7,639 bases of DNA. Source: Phycisphaerae bacterium (GTDB lineage Bacteria; Planctomycetota; Phycisphaerae; Sedimentisphaerales; UBA12454). The notes beneath the pieces are model-generated. The model did not search any database and was not told the DNA's origin. It saw only the letters and a program-made list of their open reading frames with translations. The stretch lies in the NCBI GenBank assembly GCA_028712345.1, contig JAQTQF010000080.1, positions 1 to 7,639 on the forward strand. Direction: 5' to 3'. The position numbers and the translations under genes are program-made. This document shows positions 1 through 6,445 of the stretch, one piece after another. Every line of letters begins with the position of its first letter. The stretch's first letter is position 1.

Positions 1-966
1 GCCGATTTTATCCGTGAAATCGCACCATTTTGCCCATTCGCCTCGTTCCCTGCGAAGATTTATCCTGTCCTCAATATGCAGATGCCGAAGCACTTCAAAA
101 TCCATACCGCAGTCGCGGAGCATAGCCGGTATCTGATATATACTGGCCGAGTCGTGAAGACTGATAACCCTGCTTATCGGCACATTGCTGTAAACACTGA
201 TTTTCTGACGCGCCTTTTCATTGACGGGACTTGATGCCCGGCAGGCGATAATGTCCGGCTGGACTCCGCTCTGCATCAGTTGTTTTATGCCGAGCTGAGC
301 AGCCTTTGATTTTTGTTCACCGAGAGTTCTGGGTTCGAGTATATAGGTCAGCGCTACAAAGCAGCAGCTGTTCGGACCTTCTTCATATGCCAGCTCGCGC
401 ATCGCTTCGATGTAAAAGGCATTTTCGAGGTCGCCGACCGTTCCGCCGATTTCGACAAATATAATGTCAGCATTACTTTTCATCGCAAGGGTACGCAGTT
501 TTAACTTTACCTCGCCTGTTACATGGGGAATCATCTGGACATCTCTGCCGAGGTAGTCGCCGTGTCGTTCCTTGTCGAGCACATCACGATAAATCTGGCC
601 GCTGGTGGCGAAGTTGTTCTGGCTCAGGTTCTGGTCGAGCATTCGTTCGTAAGTGCCGAGATCCATATCACATTCCATCCCATCGTCGAGGACGAAGACC
701 TCACCGTGACGGAAGGGGTTTAGCGTTCCTGAATCAATATTCAGATAACCTTCAAGCTTTATGGGCGAGACTTTCAGTCCCTTGTCCTGCATAAGTTTTG
801 CCAGGCAGGAGGAAAATATTCCCTTACCCAGTCCGCTCATCACCGTACCCATAACGACGACATATTTGGTTTTGCCTTTTTTGTAGCCGGCTGGTATCGG
901 AGAAAAGTATTCGCTTTCTGCTGAAGTTTCACTGACTGACGCAAGTAATTCGTTTTTATCTGCCAT
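1..966 (-). CDS. pyrG: CTP synthase, divergent form (amidoligase domain; C-terminus cut by window edge)
   Basis: This cytosolic enzyme converts UTP, ATP and glutamine to CTP, the last step of de novo pyrimidine synthesis. The 322 visible codons cover an N-terminal tail of about 30 residues and the whole synthetase (amidoligase) domain. The glutaminase domain would lie beyond the left edge. Visible motifs are SGLGKG (44-49, P-loop-like, Lys48), Lys70, HGEVFV (87-92), DMDLGTYER (100-108), DYLG (137-140), QMIPH (144-148) and VEIGGTVGDLE (171-181). Asp102 and Glu172 match the Mg-binding Asp72 and Glu140 of E. coli PyrG, so it looks active. Several normally invariant stretches differ: MGTVMSG replaces TGGVVSS, KLEGYLNIDSGT replaces KLDPYINVDPGT, and KSKAAQ (219-224) replaces the UTP-loop KTKPTQ. 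The ATG has TAAGG six bases upstream and follows the kdsB stop by 18 bp, so the two are probably co-transcribed. The family call is firm; whether it is the main CTP synthase or a paralog is unknown. Confidence 0.93.
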   Translation of the reverse strand, partial: MADKNELLASVSETSAESEYFSPIPAGYKKGKTKYVVVMGTVMSGLGKGIFSSCLAKLMQDKGLKVSPIKLEGYLNIDSGTLNPFRHGEVFVLDDGMECDMDLGTYERMLDQNLSQNNFATSGQIYRDVLDKERHGDYLGRDVQMIPHVTGEVKLKLRTLAMKSNADIIFVEIGGTVGDLENAFYIEAMRELAYEEGPNSCCFVALTYILEPRTLGEQKSKAAQLGIKQLMQSGVQPDIIACRASSPVNEKARQKISVYSNVPISRVISLHDSASIYQIPAMLRDCGMDFEVLRHLHIEDRINLRRERGEWAKWCDFTDKIG

Positions 967-984
967 AGTAAGCCTTACCTGATT

Positions 985-1719
985 TTATTTATTATATCTC
1001 TTTACAAATTCCGCATATTGTTGTGGCGTATCTATGCCGTCGGCAACTGCACTTACAAGACCGGTTAGTATATTGTGGCCGAACTCAAGAACGCGGAGCT
1101 GCTCGAGTTGCTCGATATTTTCGAGTTTTCCGGCCGGAAGCCTGGTTAGCCGTAAAAGAAATTCTTTCCTGTACGCATAAATGCCGAGATGCCTGTAATA
1201 ATCTTCTATATTACCGATACCGTCTGTTTTTCTGCAATATGGAATGACCGCTCGCGAAAAATACTTGGCAAATCTGTTCTTGTCTATTATTACCTTGACG
1301 ATATTGGGGTTTGCAATCTGCTCGGCAGTTTCAAATTTTGCAATCAGAGTCGCCATATTTGCATTCTGGTTGTCGAGCATTAATTGTGCAAGAAGATTGA
1401 TGTTGGCCGGCTCTATTTCCGGCTCATCGCCCTGAACATTGATTATGATTTGGGCGTCAATTTTTTCAACAGCTTCGGCGATTCTGTCTGTGCCGCTTTG
1501 ATGAGTTTCTGCGGTCATTACACAGTCGGCGCCGAATTGGCCGCAGGCGTCGAGAACTTCCTTGCTGTCGGTTGCGATAACAACCTTTTCGAGAAGTTCG
1601 GCCCTGCAGACTTGCTCATAGGTATGCTGGATAAGGTATTTGCCGGTATCTTTGGCGAGAACTTTACCCGGAAAGCGGACTGATTCGTAACGAGCGGGTA
1701 TTACTGCTATGATTTTCAC
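985..1719 (-). CDS. kdsB: 3-deoxy-manno-octulosonate cytidylyltransferase (CMP-Kdo synthetase)
   Basis: KdsB couples CTP to Kdo, giving CMP-Kdo and pyrophosphate; CMP-Kdo is the donor for the LPS inner core, so this is a marker of an LPS outer membrane. With the start chosen here it has 244 residues, close to the 248 of E. coli. Family motifs are all present: nucleotide-binding IPARYESVRFPGK (7-19), HQSGTDR (73-79), NVQGDEP (94-100) with the metal-binding Asp98, RHLGIY (176-181), ENIEQLEQLR and GIDTP near the end with the second metal Asp (about 230). The frame is open upstream to another GTG at 1770, but that codon sits about 3 bases after the predicted transcription start and has no ribosome site. 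The GTG at 1719 has AGGG five bases upstream and begins right at the first beta strand. It is the first gene of a probable kdsB-pyrG operon, in which the second enzyme supplies its CTP. Confidence 0.95.
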   Translation of the reverse strand: MKIIAVIPARYESVRFPGKVLAKDTGKYLIQHTYEQVCRAELLEKVVIATDSKEVLDACGQFGADCVMTAETHQSGTDRIAEAVEKIDAQIIINVQGDEPEIEPANINLLAQLMLDNQNANMATLIAKFETAEQIANPNIVKVIIDKNRFAKYFSRAVIPYCRKTDGIGNIEDYYRHLGIYAYRKEFLLRLTRLPAGKLENIEQLEQLRVLEFGHNILTGLVSAVADGIDTPQQYAEFVKRYNK

Positions 1720-1779
1720 TATTTCCCTGCAGCAAGTTTCTAAAATTTTAGTTTCAAACTTCAAAACCACTGCCCGATT

Positions 1780-1808
1780 ATGATATGGAAATTGAGATGA
1801 TTTGTCAA
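1780..1808 (-). promoter_or_regulatory. Promoter of kdsB-pyrG
   Basis: On the minus strand a consensus -35 box TTGACA (1803-1808) is followed by exactly 17 bp and TATCAT (1780-1785, 5 of 6 matches to the -10 consensus). Transcription would start near 1773, giving a leader of about 54 bases before the GTG at 1719. It lies just past the rpsU terminator, so kdsB-pyrG appears to be an independent housekeeping transcription unit. Confidence 0.7.
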
Positions 1809-1815
1809 CCTGCTT

Positions 1816-1852
1816 AAAAATAAAAAAACCGGGCGTCTTAGCGTCCGGTTTT
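1816..1852 (-). terminator. Rho-independent terminator of rpsU
   Basis: Bases 1825-1836 pair with 1841-1852 in a 12-bp stem (AAAACCGG against CCGGTTTT, then four inner pairs of which two are G-U) around the loop CTTA. Read on the minus strand the stem runs into seven T, one A and five T (1828 down to 1816), a strong U-tract. It lies about 30 bp after the rpsU stop codon. The plus-strand T run is shorter and no plus-strand gene ends here. Confidence 0.85.
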
Positions 1853-1881
1853 GATAATATTCAAAATTTTGAAACTCAGAT

Positions 1882-2070
1882 TTAGTATCTTGTGGAGAAT
1901 TTGGCTGAACGGGCGGCTTTTCGTCTCCTGCGGCGGTTCTTCTCCGAGGGCTTCTCGTAATAGCTTACCCGCTTCATATCGCGAATGAGACCTTCTTTTT
2001 CGCACATTTTCTTGAATCGCTTAACCATTTGTTCAACTGACTCGCCAAGACGAGCTTTAACTTTAATCAT
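1882..2070 (-). CDS. rpsU: 30S ribosomal protein bS21
   Basis: This small basic protein of the 30S subunit sits near the anti-Shine-Dalgarno end of 16S rRNA and helps translation initiation. The 62 residues show the family pattern: IKVKARLGESVEQMVKRFKK at the N-terminus, a CEKEGL turn (23-28), the signature YYEKPS (37-42) and an Arg-rich tail with RRRRRK (46-51). E. coli S21 has 71 residues; the shorter tail is common outside Proteobacteria. The ATG at 2070 is preceded by GGAAAGG with a rather long spacing of 12 bases. An earlier ATG at 2080 is out of frame and opens only five codons. The gene has its own promoter-like site and terminator and so seems to be monocistronic, rather than in the rpsU-dnaG-rpoD cluster of enteric bacteria. 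Confidence 0.96.
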   Translation of the reverse strand: MIKVKARLGESVEQMVKRFKKMCEKEGLIRDMKRVSYYEKPSEKNRRRRRKAARSAKFSTRY

Positions 2071-2106
2071 ATAATATCATCGCCTTTCCAGCAAAAACTC
2101 CGAATT

Positions 2107-2123
2107 GTCCTGTCAAAGAGGAC
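2107..2123 (-). other. Small hairpin in the rpsU leader
   Basis: GTCCT and AGGAC form a 5-bp perfect stem with a 7-base loop. If the predicted promoter is right, the hairpin lies within the first 20 or so bases of the rpsU mRNA, where it could protect the 5' end or take part in autoregulation. The stem is short and may be chance. Confidence 0.25.
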
Positions 2124-2133
2124 GAAAACCCGA

Positions 2134-2161
2134 ATGATATAGATTTTTCTGCGACTTTCAA
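2134..2161 (-). promoter_or_regulatory. Putative rpsU promoter
   Basis: On the minus strand TTGAAA (2156-2161) is followed by 16 bp and TATCAT (2134-2139), each one mismatch from the sigma-70-type consensus. The -35 box starts two bases after the stop codon of the radical SAM gene. Start of transcription would be near 2127, giving a leader of about 57 bases. The -10 box is identical to that of the kdsB promoter. Confidence 0.5.
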
Positions 2162-2162
2162 G

Positions 2163-3317
2163 CTAAAAATTGAACAAATATACCTTATTTTTTGCAACAC
2201 CCGCAAATTCAAGGTATTTTGAGGCTTTCAGTAGCCTTGCGTTCACCTTACCAATATCGTCAATCGAATTGATTTTTGACAATTTTCGCATTTGTAAAAT
2301 CTTTTCGACCGTCGCCGGCCCAAGGCCTGGGACTCGCAAAAGACTGTATCGTGTTGCTGTATTTACATTTACGGGGAAAAACTCAGGATGGTTTTTGGCC
2401 CAGAGTTCCTTGGGGTCCGATTCGACCGACAAAAGACCTGAGCTGTCGTATATTATATCAGATGAGTTAAAGCCATATTTTCTGAATAAGAAATCTACCT
2501 GATAAAGTCTGTGTTCCCTTATAAAGGATTGTTCAGGATATAAAATCTTCGCCTGCTGGTCAGCATTATTGGTCTGATAGGCGGAAAAATAGACCCTGCT
2601 GATACCGATTCTCTCATAAAGAGCTTGCGTATAGTCAACAATCTGTCTGTCGGATTCATCGGCAGCGCCGACAATAAACTGAGTGGTCTGTTTGACTTTC
2701 CGCCTGCCTTGTTTTGCAAAACTGTTGATAAGCTTCATAGGTTCGACTATATCCTTGAGAAAATCCTTTTTGCTCGATAGTTTTTGCAGGAATTGCTTTC
2801 CTGGCGTTTCGATATTCAGCGAGACAGCGTTTGAAAGACTTACTGCTTTTTCTATTGCCGCTGGGCTTGAGCCGGGCAGGATTTTCAAATGGATATAGCC
2901 TTTAAAGTTATGCTTATAACGGAGTATTTCGGCACAGGCGATAAGTTTTTCCATAGTTCTATCAGCATCGCCGATTATGCCGCTGGATAGAAAAATACCG
3001 AAGACCTCACCTTGCCGGTAGTAGTCCAAAAATGCCTCGGCCAATTCGTTACAGTCAAGGCTGCATCTGGGCACATCGGAATTACTGTTAAGAGGGCAGT
3101 ATTTACAATCGCTGTCGCAGTGATTGGAAATAAGAGTTTTAAACAGATTGGAAACTCCGCCATTTGGCAAAGTTATCGGATATATCCATTTTCCCTTGCT
3201 GCCGCGTGTTCGATGTTCGGATTTATCGCTGCCGCAGGCGCAGGCCAGGTCGTATTGCGAATCCCTGCTTAAGAGCTGAAGCTTTTTCATTATGCCGGGT
3301 TTTGAAGCGGTAAACAT
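2163..3317 (-). CDS. Putative DNA modification/repair radical SAM protein with C-terminal helix-hairpin-helix
   Basis: This is a cytosolic radical SAM enzyme of about 384 residues resembling the family described as 'putative DNA modification/repair radical SAM protein' (TIGR03916 by recollection). It has the cluster motif CDSDCKYC (Cys67, Cys71, Cys74; CX3CX2C), which would bind the 4Fe-4S cluster that cleaves S-adenosylmethionine. Downstream come GIFLSSGIIGD (107-117), GYIHLKILPGSSP (140-152) and SLNIETP (166-172), typical of the TIM-barrel strands. The C-terminus carries FPVNVNTATRYSLLRVPGLG (314-333) and a following helix, a helix-hairpin-helix fold that binds DNA non-specifically. Extra cysteines occur at 26, 28, 85 and 89. 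In other bacteria the gene commonly sits beside a uracil-DNA-glycosylase-like gene; none is visible here. Substrate and reaction are unknown. The start is uncertain: ATG at 3317 has GAGG only two bases away, and ATG at 3290 (MKKLQLLSRDS) fits the family's usual N-terminus better. Confidence 0.88.
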   Translation of the reverse strand: MFTASKPGIMKKLQLLSRDSQYDLACACGSDKSEHRTRGSKGKWIYPITLPNGGVSNLFKTLISNHCDSDCKYCPLNSNSDVPRCSLDCNELAEAFLDYYRQGEVFGIFLSSGIIGDADRTMEKLIACAEILRYKHNFKGYIHLKILPGSSPAAIEKAVSLSNAVSLNIETPGKQFLQKLSSKKDFLKDIVEPMKLINSFAKQGRRKVKQTTQFIVGAADESDRQIVDYTQALYERIGISRVYFSAYQTNNADQQAKILYPEQSFIREHRLYQVDFLFRKYGFNSSDIIYDSSGLLSVESDPKELWAKNHPEFFPVNVNTATRYSLLRVPGLGPATVEKILQMRKLSKINSIDDIGKVNARLLKASKYLEFAGVAKNKVYLFNF

Positions 3318-3324
3318 AACCTCA

Positions 3325-3352
3325 AATATAGACCGGAATTTTGTTTTGACAA
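3325..3352 (-). promoter_or_regulatory. Putative promoter of the radical SAM gene
   Basis: On the minus strand TTGTCA (3347-3352), 16 bp and TATATT (3325-3330) each match the consensus at five of six positions. Transcription would begin about seven bases past the -10 box, at or next to the ATG at 3317. The message would therefore be leaderless from that ATG, or have a leader of roughly 27 bases to the ATG at 3290. Confidence 0.4.
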
Positions 3353-3597
3353 GGGGTGTTGTAAGAAAATTGTCGGGTTATGATTTTGCGACACCAAAAG
3401 GACCGATAAGTATTTCTCGAATAAGATTTAAACCCTATTATGCGGGAAAAAACAGTATTTTGTCATTTACAGGCGAGTTTTTGTCGATTTTGACCAAGGA
3501 TTATTAGCATAAGAAGTATTTTTGAGTTTGTTAATAGTTAAAAAAGGGTTTTGCCTGTTGGTACCAGGCCTTTACACAAGAGATTTGGAAGTCTGCA
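3353..3597 (+). other. Intergenic region upstream of the histidine kinase
   Basis: This AT-rich stretch separates the divergent radical SAM and kinase genes and holds no believable coding frame. The kinase promoter should be here, but I see no clear -35/-10 pair. A short hairpin (GCCTG 3553-3557 with CAGGC 3565-3569) precedes the kinase ribosome site GGAAG, which stands six bases before the ATG at 3598. Confidence 0.4.
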
Positions 3598-6105
3598 ATG
3601 AAAATAACTAAAAAGTTGACCTTTGGTTTTTTGATAATTGCTCTTCTGCCGCTGATGATAATCGCAATTGTCGGCATCAAACAGCAAGGTGAAATTATTA
3701 ACAGACTTTCCTTTGTTGACGCAATAGATGTTGCCAGGACCATTGAGAAGTCTATATCCATTGAATCGGAAACATTACCATTCGTTGAAAAAGGAAAGCT
3801 CCAAAAATATGTGGAGACACTAAGCCAGACCATAGGAAGAGACATAGTTGTCGTTGATTTGAATAAAATCATCATAGCGGATATAGCTTCCGAAATAGAG
3901 AGTATCGGGGAAGAATTTACATATGATCTGGGCGATGAAGTAAGACAAACAATGCGGGACGGCAAACCGAGAGTTTTCAAGGAAATCAGTGAAGATGTCC
4001 CGGAGGGTGTTTCTCTTGTGGTTGTTCCGTTGGCAGAGAGTCGGCGGGGGGATCAGAAAGCCGGACAAATAATAGGAGCTGTTATAGTTTCTTATAAACC
4101 AGCGGATTTAACCGGTTTTAAACTTACTTTATTATTTACAACGGTTTTTGTCATCATATCGGTAACTATTTCCGGCCTATTATTTTCCCGCTCTATTTAT
4201 GAGCCCATCGTGAAGCTGAAAGATGCAGCGATCGAGATGGGCAAGGGTAAATTAAGCACACAGATACAGGTAAAATCAGACGATGAGATAGGACAGTTAG
4301 CCGAGGCGTTTAACGAAATGGCAGGGGACTTAACCCAGACCATAGACAATCTCAATACAGTCAATAAGCAATTAGAACAAGAGGTGGTTGATCGCAAAAA
4401 AGCGGAGCAGGAAAAACTTAGTATAATTGATAGAATTAAACGGCAGGAATCCGCCATTGTTAAAATAGCAACCAACGATGCATTGGCAACCGGTAATATT
4501 AATACTACGATGCGGGTGATAACTGAGATTACGGCAGATACCCTGAAAAGTGAACGGGTTGGTGTATGGCTGCTGAAAGAAGCCGGGACTAAGCTTGAAT
4601 GCATAGACCTGTTTGAAAGCAGTACGGGGAAACATTCAAACGAGATGAGTTTGTTTATGGATGATTATCCTCATTACTTTGCGGCCTTAAAACAGGGAAG
4701 AGCCATTGATGCAAACGATGCTCTGACCGATGCGAGGACCGCTGAGTTAGTCGAAGGGTACCTGATTCCTCTTGATATTAAATCCATGCTTGATACTCCA
4801 ATACGGATGTCAGGTGAAGTCGTCGGCGTGGTCTGCCACGAAAGCACCAACAGCAAGCGTATTTGGAATAGTGATGAAATTACATTCGCCAGTGAAATAG
4901 CGGACCAGACGGCACAGGTTCTTATAAATATCGAACGCAAAAAGGCGGAGGAAAATTTGAGCGAATCGGTTTCACTGCTGACCGCTACTTTGGAGTCAAC
5001 CGCCGACGGCATTCTTGTTGTTGACGGCAAAGGCAGCATCAAAGGGTTTAATGACCAGTTTATAAAATTATGGCGCATACCAGATGATATTATTCGGTCA
5101 AAAGATGACAATAGGGCTATCAGTTTTGTTCTCGGTCAATTGACGGACCCGGATGCGTTTGTTTCAAAGGTGCAATATCTCTATGAAAATCCGGCACTTG
5201 AAAGTTCTGATACACTTGAATTTAAGGACGGCAGAATATTTGAACGGCTTTCCAAACCGCAGATAGTTGATAATACTGTTGTCGGCAGGGTGTGGAGCTT
5301 TCGTGATGTTACAGGGCGAAGAAAAGCAGATAGTCAGCTTGAGTCTGCCAATGCGAATCTTGCCGCCAGTGTTGACAAGCTCGAAAGAACCAATACAGAG
5401 TTGAAAAACTTTCTATACGCGGCTTCGCATGATTTGAAAGAACCGTTGAGAAAAATCACTTCCTTCGGAGTTATGCTTAAAAAATCTCTGGCAGGCAAAC
5501 TTACCGATGATGACGCAGAAAACCTGCATTTTATGACTGAAGGCGCAAGCCATATGACAAAGATGGTCGAAGGTCTTCTTACATATTCAAGAATTGATAC
5601 TAAGGCTCAGCCGGCCGAGGCTGTTGACCTTAACCATGTAGTTGAACAACTCCGGCAATTTGAATTTGCCGAAGCGATTAAAGAAAAACAGGCAATTATA
5701 GAAGTGCCCGGTCCGCTGCCTAATATTGATATGGATCCGGTTCAGATACGACAGCTTATGTATAACCTTATCGCTAACAGTGTAAAGTATCAGAAAGAGG
5801 GAAATACACCTCATATAGCTATAACAAGCAGGCCTGCCGCCGACGGTAAGGTGAAAATAGAAGTGACGGATAACGGTATAGGAATCGCGCCAGAATATCA
5901 ACAGGCGATATTCAACATATTCAAACGGCTGCATTCAAGAGATGAATATGAAGGCATAGGTATTGGCCTTGCGGTTTGCAAGAAAATAGTAGAAAAACAC
6001 GGCGGTAAAATCGGTGTTGAATCCCAGCCCGGCAATGGCACAACATTCTGGTTTACAGTGCCGCAAGCGAAAATAACGGTGAAAGCAGGAGTAAAAATCG
6101 CATAG
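3598..6105 (+). CDS. Membrane-bound multi-sensor histidine kinase (Cache-like, HAMP, GAF, PAS, HisKA, HATPase)
   Basis: This 835-residue sensor kinase of a two-component system is anchored in the inner membrane. A first membrane helix (about 9-27) and a second (about 176-197) enclose a periplasmic domain of some 145 residues that looks Cache-like. A HAMP linker follows (about 198-250; conserved Pro203, DDEIGQL 228-234, FNEM 239-242). After a coiled coil with RKKAE (266-270) come a GAF domain (about 285-445), a second RKKAE helix, and a PAS domain (about 460-575). The kinase core has the phosphoacceptor His611 in ASHDLKEPLR, the N-box NLIANSVKY (Asn727), G1 DNGIG (758-762), the F-box region NIFKRLHSRDEYEG and G2 GIGIGL (786-791). 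All catalytic motifs are intact and it resembles the phytochrome-like HisKA group. It has no receiver domain, and no response-regulator gene lies in the window, so it is an orphan here. The signal and target are unknown. GGAAG six bases upstream supports the start. Confidence 0.95.
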   Translation: MKITKKLTFGFLIIALLPLMIIAIVGIKQQGEIINRLSFVDAIDVARTIEKSISIESETLPFVEKGKLQKYVETLSQTIGRDIVVVDLNKIIIADIASEIESIGEEFTYDLGDEVRQTMRDGKPRVFKEISEDVPEGVSLVVVPLAESRRGDQKAGQIIGAVIVSYKPADLTGFKLTLLFTTVFVIISVTISGLLFSRSIYEPIVKLKDAAIEMGKGKLSTQIQVKSDDEIGQLAEAFNEMAGDLTQTIDNLNTVNKQLEQEVVDRKKAEQEKLSIIDRIKRQESAIVKIATNDALATGNINTTMRVITEITADTLKSERVGVWLLKEAGTKLECIDLFESSTGKHSNEMSLFMDDYPHYFAALKQGRAIDANDALTDARTAELVEGYLIPLDIKSMLDTPIRMSGEVVGVVCHESTNSKRIWNSDEITFASEIADQTAQVLINIERKKAEENLSESVSLLTATLESTADGILVVDGKGSIKGFNDQFIKLWRIPDDIIRSKDDNRAISFVLGQLTDPDAFVSKVQYLYENPALESSDTLEFKDGRIFERLSKPQIVDNTVVGRVWSFRDVTGRRKADSQLESANANLAASVDKLERTNTELKNFLYAASHDLKEPLRKITSFGVMLKKSLAGKLTDDDAENLHFMTEGASHMTKMVEGLLTYSRIDTKAQPAEAVDLNHVVEQLRQFEFAEAIKEKQAIIEVPGPLPNIDMDPVQIRQLMYNLIANSVKYQKEGNTPHIAITSRPAADGKVKIEVTDNGIGIAPEYQQAIFNIFKRLHSRDEYEGIGIGLAVCKKIVEKHGGKIGVESQPGNGTTFWFTVPQAKITVKAGVKIA

Positions 6106-6357
6106 AATTCTCATAAGACATCCGGGAACATATCCGAAGCATACAGCATTTTTTTGCCGACAATCTTATCACAAAAGTAATCATCGATTGATAATTGTGC
6201 CGTATATTTATTCCGATAAAATCCCAAATTTTGCAAAAACAGCTTACACAACTAAAGTCCTATAATATAGTTAAGGCAAGTACTGATAAAGAGTAAACTT
6301 TGCGGGCTTCAAACTGGCTGTAATTGAGGACAAAATGTTAAAAAAATATATTAGTTA
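6106..6357 (+). other. Gene-free spacer between kinase and receptor genes
   Basis: No coding frame of useful length on either strand, no tRNA and no standard terminator. It holds a perfect TATAAT (6261-6266) with no good -35 box at the right distance, and after it an imperfect inverted repeat: GCAAGT (from 6273) against ACTTTGC (ending about 6303), with TACT/AGTA inside. This could be a leader structure of the receptor mRNA, a weak terminator of the kinase mRNA, or chance. Confidence 0.35.
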
Positions 6358-6385
6358 TTGACTATAACTTGCCGAAATATAGAAT
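6358..6385 (+). promoter_or_regulatory. Putative promoter of the TonB-dependent receptor gene
   Basis: TTGACT (6358-6363), 16 bp and TAGAAT (6380-6385) each match the sigma-70-type consensus at five of six positions. Transcription would start near 6392, leaving a leader of about 54 bases. This suggests that the receptor is expressed separately from the upstream kinase gene. Confidence 0.5.
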
Positions 6386-6445
6386 GTTGCGATATGTGTG
6401 TGCAGATTTATAAGGATGTGAAAAATAATCGGAAAGGATTGGAGT

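Noticed and set aside
313..723. Two plus-strand open frames of 63 and 66 codons
   Set aside because: They are antisense to the highly conserved pyrG frame, have no ribosome sites and resemble nothing known.
1384..1683. Plus-strand open frame of 99 codons, with three shorter ones nearby
   Set aside because: They lie opposite kdsB, whose motifs run through the whole stretch; the translations look like mirror products of kdsB codons.
3292..3507. Plus-strand open frame of 71 codons in the divergent intergenic region
   Set aside because: It overlaps the start of the radical SAM gene, has no ribosome site, and its sequence has no recognisable domain.
4197..5111. Long minus-strand open frames (up to 145 codons) inside the kinase gene
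   Set aside because: The plus strand encodes unbroken HAMP, GAF and PAS domains here; the minus frames are Ser- and Leu-rich shadow products.
6273..6335. c-di-GMP-I (GEMM) or cobalamin riboswitch before the receptor gene
   Set aside because: An AAGGCAA start is present, but the GACGCAAAGCC core and the second-stem receptor of GEMM are missing, and none of the conserved cobalamin boxes can be found.
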